From Bradyrhizobium sp. B097 (GTDB taxonomy: Bacteria; Pseudomonadota; Alphaproteobacteria; Rhizobiales; Xanthobacteraceae), in assembly GCF_038957035.1 (NCBI RefSeq), contig NZ_CP152412.1, positions 5,700,501 through 5,764,500 of the forward strand: a stretch of DNA of 64,000 bases. Direction: 5' to 3'. The position numbers were made by a program, and so were the translations under genes. How positions within the stretch are numbered: position 1 is the stretch's first letter; each line of letters starts with the position of its first letter. Of the stretch, positions 1-8,788 are shown in pieces. The notes below the pieces were generated by a model, which saw nothing but the letters and a program-made list of their open reading frames with translations, was not told where the DNA came from and did not search any database.

Positions 1-761
1 AGGGATCGGTCTATGGCGGCAGCTGCACGGTGCGGCACCTGCTCGACATGAGCGTCGGCATCCGCTTCGACGAGGATTATATGGCGCGCGACGGCGACGT
101 CATGAACTACCGGCGCTCGACCGGCTGGGAGCCGCCCGACCCGACCGTGCCGCCGACCAACCTACGCGACTATCTGCGCACGCTGCGGCCGAACGGTACG
201 CCGCATGGCCAAACCTTCCACTACGTCTCGACCAACACCGACGTGCTCGGTTGGGTCTATGAGCGCGCCTGCGGCATATCCTACGCGAAGATCCTCGCGC
301 AGTATCTGTGGCAGCCGATGGGCGCCGAGCACGACGCCTACATCGCCGTCGACTCGCGCGGCGCGGCCCGCGTCGCCGGCGGCATCTGCGCGACACTGCG
401 CGATCTCGCCCGTTTCGGCGAGATGATGCGCAACCACGGCATCAGCAACGGACGGCAGGTGGTGCCTGGCTGGTGGGTCGACGACATCAGGCAGAACGGC
501 AATGCCGAGGCCTGGTCGCGCGGCGATCTGACCAAGGTGTTTCCGAACGGCAACTACCGCAACAAGTGGTACACGATTGATCGCAACGAAACCCCGTTCG
601 CCGCGGTCGGCATCCACGGCCAATGGATCTATATCGATCCGGAGAGCGAGACCGTGATCGCGCGCGTTTCCTCGCAGCCGCTGCCGATGGACCTCGATCT
701 CGATCACATGTGGATGCGCGGCTATCGCGCGATCGCGGCCCGGCTTGCCAGCAAGGCCTGA
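1..761 (+). CDS. Serine hydrolase, beta-lactamase/class C family (5' end missing)
   Basis: The reading frame is open to the first base of the window, so the start and the N-terminal SxxK nucleophile region lie outside it. The visible part runs G-S-V-Y-G-G-S-C-T-V then RHLLDMSVGI, a segment typical of the beta-lactamase/EstB/6-aminohexanoate-dimer-hydrolase fold. A Y-x-S-x-N-T-D element follows about 70 codons later and looks like the family's second catalytic motif (YxN). The C-terminal GIHGQWIYIDPE stretch matches the usual third-motif strand (HxG-like). Substrate cannot be told; such enzymes hydrolyse esters, short amide oligomers or beta-lactams. It converges with the amidase operon that ends 26 bases downstream. 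Its position beside amidases may hint at amide hydrolysis, but that is inference. Confidence 0.8.
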   Translation, partial: GSVYGGSCTVRHLLDMSVGIRFDEDYMARDGDVMNYRRSTGWEPPDPTVPPTNLRDYLRTLRPNGTPHGQTFHYVSTNTDVLGWVYERACGISYAKILAQYLWQPMGAEHDAYIAVDSRGAARVAGGICATLRDLARFGEMMRNHGISNGRQVVPGWWVDDIRQNGNAEAWSRGDLTKVFPNGNYRNKWYTIDRNETPFAAVGIHGQWIYIDPESETVIARVSSQPLPMDLDLDHMWMRGYRAIAARLASKA

Positions 762-787
762 CGAGCCGCGACACCATTGACGTAGCA

Positions 788-2191
788 TCATCCGATCGGC
801 GGCCGCCGCGTATGCCAGTCGGTCACCGATTGGAATGCGGCGCCGGCGCGGACCAGCACGTCTTCGGACAGATGCGGGCCAACCAGCTGCATGCTGAGCG
901 GCATCTGGTCCGACGCCATGCCCATCGGCAGCGTGATGGTCGGGCTGCCCGAGAAGTCGAACACCGCCGTGAAGCGCAGGATGTTCAGGAGGACGTTGGG
1001 GTCGGCACCGTATTCGCTCATCTTGGTGAGCGTCGGGATCGGCACCGGCATCGTCGGGATCAGCAAGAGATCGATATCCTCGAACATCGCGGAGAGGCTA
1101 CCGCTGAACTTCAGCCGCTCGTGATGGATCGCAGCGATATCGACGCCGCTCGTCGTCCTGCCCTGCTCGATCAGCTGGGCGAGGTCCGGTCCATATTCCG
1201 ACTTCCGCGACGGGTAGGTGTCCAGATGCGCCTCCGCCGTTTCCACCGAGCACATCGCAATCCACTGGCTGACGAGCTTCTGATAGGGCGGGAAATGCAC
1301 CTCGCGGATGTCGGCACCAAGATCGGCAAGCGCGCGCTCGGCCTGTACCAAAGCGGCGACGACCTGCCGATCGATCCCCTCCTGGGTGTACCTGCGATCG
1401 ACGCCGATCCTCAAGCCGCGGATGCCATCGCCTGCCCCGGCCAGATAGTTCGGCACCGGCGCGCGCAAGGCGGTCGGATCGTTGGCATCCGCGCCGGCGA
1501 TGACGCCGAGCATCGCCGCGGCGTCGGCCGCGCTGCGGCACATCGGTCCGATGTGATCGAGCGAGTCCGCCAACGGGAAGACGCCGTATCGGCTGACGCG
1601 GCCCCAGGTCGGCTTGATGCCGGTCAAGCCGCAAGTCGCCGACGGAAACCTGATCGAGCCGCCAGTGTCGCTGCCGATCGAGCCGTAGCAGAGCCCCGCC
1701 GAGGTCGCGACGCCCGATCCGGTCGACGACGAGCCGACCCAGTAGTTCACATTCCACGGATTGAGCGGGGCCTGAACGGCCGGATGGTGGCTGGTATAGG
1801 CGCCCTCCGTCATCTTGAGCTTGCCGAGCGTGACCGCACCGGCGAGCTCGAGCCGATCCACGATCGTGGCATTGAAGGACGGAACGAACTTGGCGTGGAT
1901 CGTCGTGCCGCCCGCGGTCGGCGCAAACGTTGTGTAGCAGAGGTCCTTCAGCCCGATCGGAACGCCATGCAGCGGGCCGCGCCTGATGCCCTTGGCGATC
2001 TCCGCATCGCGCTGCCTCGCCTGCGCCATGGCCCGCTCCGCAAGGACGTGCGCATAGCCATGAAACTGCCCATCGAACTTCGCGATCCGGCCGAGGATCG
2101 CCTCCGTGATCTCCGAGGCCTTCGCCTCGCCGCGGCGAATGAGCTCGGAGATCTCGGTGATGGACTTGTAGTGCAATGGATCCGCTGACAT
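788..2191 (-). CDS. Amidase signature (AS) family hydrolase, copy 1
   Basis: This is a hydrolase of the amidase-signature family, which splits carboxamides to the acid and ammonia. The Ser-cisSer-Lys triad is visible: Lys in GVPIGLKD (about residue 82), cis-Ser at the end of VGSSSTGSG (about 159) and nucleophilic Ser in SDTGGSI (about 179). From the ATG at 2191 the protein has 467 residues, normal for the family. An in-frame start at 2221 would run back over the stop of the preceding SDR gene and is less likely. It is the last gene of the minus-strand amide operon. It is clearly paralogous to the amidase at 8789-10189: the catalytic residues fall at identical positions and the PTWGRVSRYG segment is shared. 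Substrate range is unknown. Confidence 0.9.
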   Translation of the reverse strand: MSADPLHYKSITEISELIRRGEAKASEITEAILGRIAKFDGQFHGYAHVLAERAMAQARQRDAEIAKGIRRGPLHGVPIGLKDLCYTTFAPTAGGTTIHAKFVPSFNATIVDRLELAGAVTLGKLKMTEGAYTSHHPAVQAPLNPWNVNYWVGSSSTGSGVATSAGLCYGSIGSDTGGSIRFPSATCGLTGIKPTWGRVSRYGVFPLADSLDHIGPMCRSAADAAAMLGVIAGADANDPTALRAPVPNYLAGAGDGIRGLRIGVDRRYTQEGIDRQVVAALVQAERALADLGADIREVHFPPYQKLVSQWIAMCSVETAEAHLDTYPSRKSEYGPDLAQLIEQGRTTSGVDIAAIHHERLKFSGSLSAMFEDIDLLLIPTMPVPIPTLTKMSEYGADPNVLLNILRFTAVFDFSGSPTITLPMGMASDQMPLSMQLVGPHLSEDVLVRAGAAFQSVTDWHTRRPPIG

Positions 2192-2207
2192 GTCGTTGTG
2201 GCCCCGG

Positions 2208-2969
2208 CTAGAACTGAACACCGCGCGTCAAGGCGCCGTCCACGACGAGGTTGGTCCCCGTGATGAAGCTCGCCGCCCTGCTCGCCAGGAACACCGCGGC
2301 GTTCGCCATCTCCTGTGGCGTGCCCATACGGCCGGTCGGGTTGAGCGCCAGCGCGGTCTTGTACAGTTCGGGATTGCCGTCCTTGATCATGTTCCAGACG
2401 CCGCCCTCGAAATAGGTATTCCCCGGCGACACCGAATTGGCCCGGATGCCTTTCGCCGCGAGCTGGTAGGCGAGGCCCTGCGTGTAGTGGATGATGGCGG
2501 CCTTGAAGGTGCCGTAAGGACCGCTGGCGAAATCGACCTCGCGCCCCGACACGCTGGAGATCGTGACGATCGCCGCCGCCGCGCTCTTCTCAAGATAGGG
2601 CATCGCCGCGTTAACCAGCCGCACCGTCCCCATCATGTCGGTGGAGAACTCCTTCTCCCAGCTTTCCTCGTCCTGCCCGATCGACAGCGCGCTGACATTG
2701 GCGACCACGACATCGATGCCGCCGAGCTTTCCAGCCATGTCGGCGACCCAGGTCTTCAGCGCCGGTCCGTCGGAGACGTCGACCGCGCCGCCGAATGCCG
2801 CGACGCCCTTGGCCTTGATCGCGGTCACCGCAGCGTCGACATCCGCCTGGTTGCGCGCGCAGATGCCGACATTGGCACCCTCGGCCGCGAACGTGTCGGC
2901 GATTGCGCGCCCGATCCCCTTGGTGCTGCCGGTCACGAGAACCTTTGCGCCCTTGAGTCCCAGATCCAT
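2208..2969 (-). CDS. Short-chain dehydrogenase/reductase (SDR)
   Basis: This is a classical SDR of 253 residues using NAD(P). The N-terminal Rossmann motif TGSTKGIG is at about residues 13-20, the NVSAL strand replaces the usual NNAG, and the catalytic pair is Tyr152/Lys156 in YGTFK, preceded by the SSVSG serine region. The start is set by the sequence GGAGGG at 2977-2982, seven bases before the ATG at 2969. ATGs further upstream lie on or before that site. It sits between the ABC ATPase gene and amidase copy 1, so it may oxidise or reduce an alcohol, aldehyde or ketone related to the amide substrate. The actual substrate is unknown. Confidence 0.88.
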   Translation of the reverse strand: MDLGLKGAKVLVTGSTKGIGRAIADTFAAEGANVGICARNQADVDAAVTAIKAKGVAAFGGAVDVSDGPALKTWVADMAGKLGGIDVVVANVSALSIGQDEESWEKEFSTDMMGTVRLVNAAMPYLEKSAAAAIVTISSVSGREVDFASGPYGTFKAAIIHYTQGLAYQLAAKGIRANSVSPGNTYFEGGVWNMIKDGNPELYKTALALNPTGRMGTPQEMANAAVFLASRAASFITGTNLVVDGALTRGVQF

Positions 2970-2976
2970 ATCCATT

Positions 2977-2982
2977 CCCTCC
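2977..2982 (-). promoter_or_regulatory. Ribosome-binding site that fixes the SDR start
   Basis: On the minus strand GGAGGG stands seven bases before the ATG at 2969. Two other in-frame ATGs are nearby: one at 2975 is only one base from this site, and one at 3008 is upstream of it. The 2969 start is therefore preferred. Confidence 0.7.
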
Positions 2983-3032
2983 GTTGTTATCGATTGTTGA
3001 ACGCGCACTTCCTCTCCACATGGCGTGGCCGA

Positions 3033-3743
3033 TCAAAGCAGCAGCTGCGCGCGAACATTGTCCGCGTTGACCTCCTCGCCGGCCAGCGATCGCGTGATCT
3101 TGCCCTTCTCCATGATGTAGCAGCGCTGGGCGATCGCCAGGATGGTGTCGAGGTTCTGCTCGACGAAGATGATCGTGGTGCCGAGCTCGGCGCGGAACGA
3201 TTGCAGCGCCTCGCAGATGTGCTGCACGATCGAGGGCTGGATGCCCTCGGACGGCTCGTCGAGGATCATCAGCGAGGGATTACCGATCAGTGCGCGGCCG
3301 ATCGCAAGCTGCTGCTGCTCGCCGCCCGACATGGTGCCCGCAATCTGGCGCCGGCGCTCCTTCAGGCGCGGAAAATACGCGTAGACGAGTTCCGGCAGCT
3401 TCTTTCCGTCGGGTCCGCCGATCAGCTCGCCGACCTGCAAATTCTCCTCGACGCTCATTTGCGGAAACACGTCGCGGCCCTGCGGGATGTAGCCGAAGCC
3501 GGCGCGCGCCCGCGCATCGGCCTCGAGCTGCGTGACATCCTGATCCATGAAGGTGATGGTGCCGCGCCAGGACTGCAGCAGCCCGATCAGGCAGCGCATC
3601 AAGGTCGACTTGCCGACGCCATTGCGGCCGATCACGCCGACGATCTCGCCGCGCGAGACCGTCATGCTGACGCCCTGCAGGATCGGCGTCGCGCCGTAGC
3701 CCGCCCAGAGCCCCGATACGTCCAGGATACGATCAGTGGGCAT
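3033..3743 (-). CDS. ABC transporter ATPase, LivF/UrtE type (amide operon 1)
   Basis: This is the second ATP-hydrolysing subunit of a branched-chain-amino-acid/urea/amide-type importer, acting at the cytoplasmic face of the membrane. The 236-residue protein shows Walker A GRNGVGKST (39-47), the signature SGGEQQQLAIGRAL and Walker B LMILDEPSEGI. The EGIQPSIV stretch after Walker B is usual for LivF/UrtE. The start at 3743 (MPTDRILDV) overlaps the stop of the preceding LivG-type gene by 11 bases. A longer N-terminal reading would be out-of-frame LivG sequence and is rejected. The neighbouring amidases and formamidase suggest import of short amides or urea-like compounds. Confidence 0.93.
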   Translation of the reverse strand: MPTDRILDVSGLWAGYGATPILQGVSMTVSRGEIVGVIGRNGVGKSTLMRCLIGLLQSWRGTITFMDQDVTQLEADARARAGFGYIPQGRDVFPQMSVEENLQVGELIGGPDGKKLPELVYAYFPRLKERRRQIAGTMSGGEQQQLAIGRALIGNPSLMILDEPSEGIQPSIVQHICEALQSFRAELGTTIIFVEQNLDTILAIAQRCYIMEKGKITRSLAGEEVNADNVRAQLLL

Positions 3744-4452
3744 GGGTCTTACCCAGATAGATTTCCGCGACCTTCTCGTCTTCCAGAATGGACTCGAGGC
3801 TGCCGCGCGCGAAGATCTTGCCAAGATGCAGAACGGTGACGCGCTGGGCGACCTGACGCACGAATGCCATGTCGTGCTCGACGACAAGAACCGTCATGCC
3901 CTCGGCATTGAACGACTTGATCAGTTCGCCGGTCTTGTAGGTCTCTTCCGGCGACATGCCCGCGGTCGGCTCGTCCAGCAGCAAGAGCTGCGGCTGCAAC
4001 GCCAGCGCCATCCCGATCTCCAGCCATTGCTGCTGGCCATGCGACAGCGCACCGGCGAGCTTGCCGCTATCATCAGCCAGATTGAGCAGCGCCAGCAGCC
4101 GCTCCTCCTCAGCCCGGCATTCCGCGCCCGAAAGCCGCTCCTGCAGCGCGATCTGGATGTTCTGCCGCACCGGCAGTTCCTTGAACACGCTCGGCGCCTG
4201 CATCTTGATGCTCATGCCGCGTTGCACCCGCGCGTAGGGTCGCTCCGCGGTGATATCGACGGAGTCGAAGAAGATGCTGCCGGTGCTCGGCGGATAGAAG
4301 CCGACGATCAGCTTGAACAACGTGCTCTTCCCGGCCCCGTTGGGCCCGATCAGGCAATGGACCTCGCCGGCATTGACCGTCAGGTCGACGTCGGAGACGG
4401 CGGTCAATCCACCGAAGCGCTTGGAGACACCTTTTACATCGACCAGTGCCAT
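3733..4452 (-). CDS. ABC transporter ATPase, LivG/UrtD type (amide operon 1)
   Basis: This 239-residue ATPase is the first of the two nucleotide-binding subunits of the operon 1 importer. Visible motifs are Walker A GPNGAGKST, a Q-loop region, the signature LSHGQQQWLEIGMAL and Walker B LLLLDEPTAGM. The HGQQQWLEI form of the signature (SHGQ rather than SGGQ) recurs in the second amide operon (SHGQTQWLEI) and is, from memory, usual for UrtD and amide-type members rather than LivG proper. It starts three bases after the permease stop and overlaps the next ATPase, which indicates translational coupling. Confidence 0.93.
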   Translation of the reverse strand: MALVDVKGVSKRFGGLTAVSDVDLTVNAGEVHCLIGPNGAGKSTLFKLIVGFYPPSTGSIFFDSVDITAERPYARVQRGMSIKMQAPSVFKELPVRQNIQIALQERLSGAECRAEEERLLALLNLADDSGKLAGALSHGQQQWLEIGMALALQPQLLLLDEPTAGMSPEETYKTGELIKSFNAEGMTVLVVEHDMAFVRQVAQRVTVLHLGKIFARGSLESILEDEKVAEIYLGKTHAH

Positions 4453-4455
4453 GGT

Positions 4456-5529
4456 TCAGGTCTCATCCGATTGCAGACGGCCGGCATCCGCCAGCGCGGG
4501 GGCTTCGTCGCGCCGTCGGCGCCTGGTCCACCAGTCGACAACGAGCTTGCCGATACCGAGCACAAAACCCTGCGGCGCCAGCATCACGGTCGCGAGCAGA
4601 AGTACGCCCATCAGCACCAGCGCCGCCTGCTGGCTGTAGACCGTGATGGTCTGGAAGCCGAACAGCAGCAGGAACGATCCGACCAGGGTCGCGGTCAGAT
4701 CATTGCGTCCGGAGAACGCTACCCACACGATCGGCATCGCGGCCGCGGGCAGACCGATGCTGGACGGCGTGATGAACTGCCCCCAGGACGTGTACAGCGC
4801 GCCGCTCAGCCCCGCGAGGCCGCTGCCGATCACGAACGTCAGGAGCTGATACTTGCGGACGTCGTAGCCGAGCATCTCGGCGCGCTGCGGATTTTCCCGC
4901 GTCGCCACGATCACATTGCCGATGCTCGAGTTCACCAGCATGCGCAGCGCGATGTAGACGATCACGATCAATGCGATCATGAGGTAATAGAGCGCCGATC
5001 CCTCGATATCGAAGCTGCCGACCGTGAGCGGGTCCATTCCCTTCATGCCGTTGAAGCCGTTCAGCCGCGCCGGACCGATATGCCATTCCGGCCCGGCCGT
5101 CTGCCCGAGGAAGAAAGCCAGCACCAGCGTTGCCGAAAGCGTCACGATGCCGAAGAAAATCCCGCTGATGCCACCCCAGATCATGAAATAGCCGAGGACC
5201 CCCGCCGCCATCATCGCGATGACAACCGAGAGCACGAGCGCGGCGATGGTGGCCGTTCCCCCGCCCATGTTGATGGCGAGCACGCCGTAGCCGTAGCCTG
5301 CGATGCCGAAGAAGAAGGTTTGGCCAAACGATAGCATGCCGCCGTAGCCCCACATCAGGCAGAGGCCGAGCGCCATGAAGATCCAGATCAGGAAGTAGGC
5401 AAAGTTTCCGACATCATAGGAGTCGGCGAACAGCGGATAGATCAGCGCGCCCGCCAGCACGACGAGAAAGCAGGACCAGAAGTTCTTTCCGCGTCCGAGC
5501 GTCTGCGGACCGTCGAGCAGCTTCAACAT
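4456..5529 (-). CDS. ABC transporter permease, LivM/UrtC type (amide operon 1)
   Basis: This is an integral membrane permease of about 357 residues with roughly ten hydrophobic segments and the family's conserved block around LCLMWGYGGMLSFGQTFFFG. It would pair with the LivH-type permease encoded upstream to form the membrane channel. The ATG at 5529 (MLKLLDG) leaves a 13-base gap after the LivH stop. A GTG at 5553 is possible but overlaps that gene. The C-terminus ends in a basic run (WWTRRRRRDE) followed by a short acidic tail, likely cytoplasmic. Co-directional with its ATPases and binding protein. Confidence 0.9.
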   Translation of the reverse strand: MLKLLDGPQTLGRGKNFWSCFLVVLAGALIYPLFADSYDVGNFAYFLIWIFMALGLCLMWGYGGMLSFGQTFFFGIAGYGYGVLAINMGGGTATIAALVLSVVIAMMAAGVLGYFMIWGGISGIFFGIVTLSATLVLAFFLGQTAGPEWHIGPARLNGFNGMKGMDPLTVGSFDIEGSALYYLMIALIVIVYIALRMLVNSSIGNVIVATRENPQRAEMLGYDVRKYQLLTFVIGSGLAGLSGALYTSWGQFITPSSIGLPAAAMPIVWVAFSGRNDLTATLVGSFLLLFGFQTITVYSQQAALVLMGVLLLATVMLAPQGFVLGIGKLVVDWWTRRRRRDEAPALADAGRLQSDET

Positions 5530-5542
5530 CAGAGATTCCCGT

Positions 5543-6409
5543 CTAGCGCCCACGACGAACCAGCACGCTCGATAGCCCTTCAGGCAGCACCCGTATGATC
5601 AGGATCACGGCAAACAGCATGCCGATCTGCCCGATGATCTGCCCGTAGCTCGCATTGAGCGCCATCCTGATCATCGCCAGGAACACTGCCGCCGGTGCGG
5701 TTCCGAGCAGGACATTGGCGCCGCCGATCACGACGGTGACAAAGCTCTCGACCACGAAGGTCGCGCCCATGGTCGGGATCAGCGTCATGGTCGGCGCGTA
5801 GAGCGCACCGCAGAGCCCTGCGAGCGCCGTGCCGATCCCGAAACTGATGGAATAGATGCGGCCGGTGCGTGCGCCGAGCGCCTTCGCCATTGCCGCATTC
5901 TGCATCGTGGCGCGCGCGATCACGCCAAAGCGCGTCTTCATGAAGATGATGTAGAGGCCGGCCAGCACGGCCACCGCACAGCCGAACAGCACGAGGCGAT
6001 AGGTCGAGAACGTGTAACCGCCGATCGCAAAACTTCCTTCCGGCGTGCCGATGCCGCGCACCGCGGACCCGACAATCAGCAGCATCGACTGCGTCACGAT
6101 CAGGCTGAGGCCCCAGGTGGCGAGCAGCGAGTCGAGCGGACGTTTGTAGAAGCGCCGCACGATCAGCAACTCAACGATCATGCCGATGATCCCCGCCGTC
6201 AGCGCGGCCAGAATCTGGGCGATCGGGAGCGGCACGCCGAGATTCACGAGCCCGACCGTCACATAGGCCCCGCACATGATGAACTCGCCATGCGCCATGT
6301 TGATGACGCCCATCATGCCGAACACGATGGCAAGGCCCGCGGCCGACAGGATCAGGAACGCGAACACGTCGGCGAACTGATAGAATAGCGAGAAGAGTTC
6401 AGCCGACAT
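5543..6409 (-). CDS. ABC transporter permease, LivH/UrtB type (amide operon 1)
   Basis: This hydrophobic protein of about 288 residues carries the LivH hallmark MGVINMAHGEFIMCGAY near residue 40 and a second conserved GGANVLLGT segment near the C-terminus. The start at 6409 is preferred because ACGGAG lies at a good distance upstream; a GTG at 6427 and an ATG at 6424 are alternatives. A GC-rich stem-loop (6428-6449) sits directly before it, between the binding-protein gene and the permease genes, and probably lowers permease expression relative to the binding protein. Lacks the long N-terminal extension of cyanobacterial UrtB. Confidence 0.9.
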   Translation of the reverse strand: MSAELFSLFYQFADVFAFLILSAAGLAIVFGMMGVINMAHGEFIMCGAYVTVGLVNLGVPLPIAQILAALTAGIIGMIVELLIVRRFYKRPLDSLLATWGLSLIVTQSMLLIVGSAVRGIGTPEGSFAIGGYTFSTYRLVLFGCAVAVLAGLYIIFMKTRFGVIARATMQNAAMAKALGARTGRIYSISFGIGTALAGLCGALYAPTMTLIPTMGATFVVESFVTVVIGGANVLLGTAPAAVFLAMIRMALNASYGQIIGQIGMLFAVILIIRVLPEGLSSVLVRRGR

Positions 6410-6427
6410 TCCGCTCTCCGTCATCAC

Positions 6428-6449
6428 GGCGCCGCATCATTGCGGCGCC
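6428..6449 (-). promoter_or_regulatory. GC-rich stem-loop between binding-protein and permease genes
   Basis: On the minus strand GGCGCCGC, loop AATGAT, then GCGGCGCC gives an eight-pair perfect stem with a six-base loop, about 19 bases before the permease start. No U-tract follows, so it is not a standard terminator. The loop has A at position 1 and G at position 4, the pattern known for ANTAR-bound hexaloops, but there is no equally good partner loop next to it. Confidence 0.55.
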
Positions 6450-6476
6450 GGTTCGCTTCAAAGCCATGACGCAAAA

Positions 6477-6493
6477 CACGAGCAAGATTCGTG
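6477..6493 (-). terminator. Weak stem-loop with short T run after the binding-protein gene
   Basis: On the minus strand CACGA, a seven-base loop, and TCGTG are followed by TTTT, just after the binding-protein stop at 6504. The stem is short, so partial termination or mRNA stabilisation is more likely than full termination. Confidence 0.35.
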
Positions 6494-6503
6494 CCCGCTT
6501 GCG

Positions 6504-7742
6504 TCACGATTTGCTGGGAAGATGACTCGGCGTGTACTGATCCTTGTCGTTCTTCTTGGTGAGGTCGCAGCCGATCTCGCCGAGCCAGTATGGCTGGATG
6601 GTTCCGTAGTCCTTCTCGACGGTCACCTCATGCTTGGGCCCGACCGAAATCAGGCGCATGCGGTGCGACGTATGCTGGCTCTTCGGATCGATGCAGACCT
6701 TGCCCTCGGGGGCGTCGATGCAGGCATCACCGGTCGCGATCACCTTGCGCATGTCCTCGAGCTTCGTCGACTTCGCCTTCTCGACCAGTGCCTTGTACAT
6801 GTAGAGCGCGTTATAGGCATTGTAGCCCATGTCGTTGATGTAGAGCTCGTCGGGGAACTTGGCGTGCCAGCGCTTCTTGAAGTCGTTGGCTTCGGGCGTG
6901 TCGATCTCCTCGAACCAGTTGGCAGTCGCATGCATGTTGTTGAGCGCCGGCGGCTTGAACCGCTTGTGCTCGAAGCCGAGCATGACCTTGATCGAGGACC
7001 CCATCGGCAAATTGAGGTTGGCGGCGGACGCCTGCTCGAAGAACGAGTCCTGCGCGGCACCGACATTGATCGTCAGCAGCCAATCCGGCTTCGCCTTCTG
7101 GATATTCTGGATGGTCTGCGCGAACTGCGATACGCCGAGCGGGATGAACTCCTCGCCCACGACCTCGCCGCCGAGGTCCTTCATGATCTTGCGGTTCCAC
7201 TCCGCCGAGATCTGGCCGAAATTATAGTCGGCCGCGATGACGTAGACCTTCTTGCCGAACTTCTGAACCATCCAGGGGATCAGGGTCGAGAACTGCTGCT
7301 CCGGCACCGCGCCCATGCTGACCATGCTGGCATCGCAGACGCCGCCTTCATATTGGTTCGTGTAGAAGTACGGCGTGGTGGTACGATCGACGATCGGACG
7401 CAATGCCTCGCGCGACGCCGAGGTAATGCCGCCGATCAGCACGTCGACCTTGTCGCGGTTGAGCAGCCTTCGGCCGAACTCCTGATAGCGGGCATTGTCA
7501 CCTTGGGGATCAAGGTGAATTAGCTCGATCTGGCGGCCGAGAATGCCGCCGCTTTTGTTGATCTCCTCGACCGCGAGCTGCGATCCATGCAGCTTCGGCA
7601 TACCCATGAAAGCCAGATCGCCGGAGACGTCCTCCAGCAAGCCGACCTTCAACGGCGGATCGGCCGCCTGAGCAGCACCAATGACAGCCGTCCCGAGTAC
7701 GGCACCAAGCAAAGCCATTCCGACTATACGCCCCGAATTCAT
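6504..7742 (-). CDS. Periplasmic amide/urea-type ABC substrate-binding protein (operon 1)
   Basis: This 412-residue protein belongs to the Leu/Ile/Val-binding-like family, UrtA/FmdD/AmiC branch. A Sec signal peptide is clear: basic start, hydrophobic core, AQA cleavage site after about residue 26. The mature part begins DPPLKVGLLEDVSGDLAFMG and contains the family's ITSASREALRPIVDRTTTPYFYTNQYEGG hinge region and the CDASMV cysteine. It should capture the substrate in the periplasm for the permeases encoded immediately downstream. The flanking formamidase and amidases suggest short amides, but urea or other carbonyl-amine compounds cannot be ruled out. Confidence 0.9.
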   Translation of the reverse strand: MNSGRIVGMALLGAVLGTAVIGAAQAADPPLKVGLLEDVSGDLAFMGMPKLHGSQLAVEEINKSGGILGRQIELIHLDPQGDNARYQEFGRRLLNRDKVDVLIGGITSASREALRPIVDRTTTPYFYTNQYEGGVCDASMVSMGAVPEQQFSTLIPWMVQKFGKKVYVIAADYNFGQISAEWNRKIMKDLGGEVVGEEFIPLGVSQFAQTIQNIQKAKPDWLLTINVGAAQDSFFEQASAANLNLPMGSSIKVMLGFEHKRFKPPALNNMHATANWFEEIDTPEANDFKKRWHAKFPDELYINDMGYNAYNALYMYKALVEKAKSTKLEDMRKVIATGDACIDAPEGKVCIDPKSQHTSHRMRLISVGPKHEVTVEKDYGTIQPYWLGEIGCDLTKKNDKDQYTPSHLPSKS

Positions 7743-7775
7743 CGCGATGTTCCTTGTCGTTGAAAGATGTGGAAG

Positions 7776-8771
7776 TCACGCCTTGAGGTAATTCTTCAGG
7801 ATCGACGCCCCCATCGTGTATTTGGGGTCGACCATGTTGCCGAGCCGCATGCGGCCGGCCTGGCTGAGCAGCATGTAGGCGTCGATCTCGTCGAAGCCGT
7901 AGTCCGCGCTCATCCAGCGCACGAGCTCGCGATAGGCGATCCGCGCCGCGTCCTCGAGCGGCCGCGCGCTGCCGATCGTCATGATGAAGTCGCGCGTCTC
8001 GAGCCGCGGCCAGGCGAAGCTCCAGTTCTTGATCAGATCGATCTGCAGCGTGACGGTGGCGCGCTGTTCGAGCGCGACGCCCGAGAGTTCGCCGTCGCCC
8101 TGCGTGGCGTGGCAGTCGCCGACATAGAGCAACCCGCCCTCGGTATGCACCGGAAAATAGATGATCGAGCCAGGCGCGACGTCTGGCAGGTCCATGTTGC
8201 CGCCGTGATAGTCGGGCTGCAGCGAAGAGATCGCCTCGATCTCGGGCGACACGCCGATCGTGCCGATGAACGGCTCATAGGGCAGCGTGATCTTGTCGTT
8301 CCAGCGCACGCCGTTGCGGTCGACATGCAGCTTCTTGACGCGCTCCGGCAGCGGCGGATTGAGCAGCGCCGTGGACGCGGTTCCGACCAAGCCGCCGAAC
8401 TCCGGAATGATGCAGGTGGTGCCTGCCGGCTGCGCGCCGCGGGTCTCGACGTCGCGGATATAGACGGCGAGGCAATCGCCCTTCCTGGCGCCCTTGACCG
8501 CGATCGGCCCGCATTGCGGGTTCAGGTAAGGGAAATTCAGCTTCGCCGTGGGGCTGTCGGTCTCGCTGGTGAGCACGCCGCCGAAGGCATCTTCGGTCTC
8601 GACGACGACCACCCCGCCCGGATCGATCGACAGGGTCGGCTTGGCATAGGGTCCATAGACGTAATGGAAGCCGCCCTGTTGCTCGATCGTCAAACTATGG
8701 GTCGTGCCGGTCGCACCCTTGGCGACGGCGCGCTTGGCCATGATGGAACTCTTCAACCAGTCTTCGGTCAT
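7776..8771 (-). CDS. fmdA: Formamidase/acetamidase family enzyme
   Basis: This is a member of the FmdA/AmdA family (acetamidase/formamidase), which hydrolyses formamide or acetamide to the acid and ammonia in the cytoplasm. The 331-residue protein has the family's TEDAFGGVLTSETDSPTAKL region, the NPQCGPIAVKGARKGDCLAV core and the CHATQGDGELSG block whose His and Asp/Glu residues sit at the metal-dependent active site in known relatives. An internal start (MAKRAVAKG, residue 11) would also fit. It lies 17 bases after amidase copy 2 and 33 bases before the binding-protein gene. The symbol is a family assignment; preference for formamide over acetamide is not visible from sequence. Confidence 0.85.
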   Translation of the reverse strand: MTEDWLKSSIMAKRAVAKGATGTTHSLTIEQQGGFHYVYGPYAKPTLSIDPGGVVVVETEDAFGGVLTSETDSPTAKLNFPYLNPQCGPIAVKGARKGDCLAVYIRDVETRGAQPAGTTCIIPEFGGLVGTASTALLNPPLPERVKKLHVDRNGVRWNDKITLPYEPFIGTIGVSPEIEAISSLQPDYHGGNMDLPDVAPGSIIYFPVHTEGGLLYVGDCHATQGDGELSGVALEQRATVTLQIDLIKNWSFAWPRLETRDFIMTIGSARPLEDAARIAYRELVRWMSADYGFDEIDAYMLLSQAGRMRLGNMVDPKYTMGASILKNYLKA

Positions 8772-8788
8772 GCGAACGGCTCCTCAAC

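Noticed and set aside
623..2188. Long plus-strand open frame of about 520 codons opposite amidase copy 1
   Set aside because: It is the antisense of a clear AS-family amidase. Its product is rich in Arg, Asp, His and Ala without domain structure, as is usual for shadow frames in GC-rich genes.
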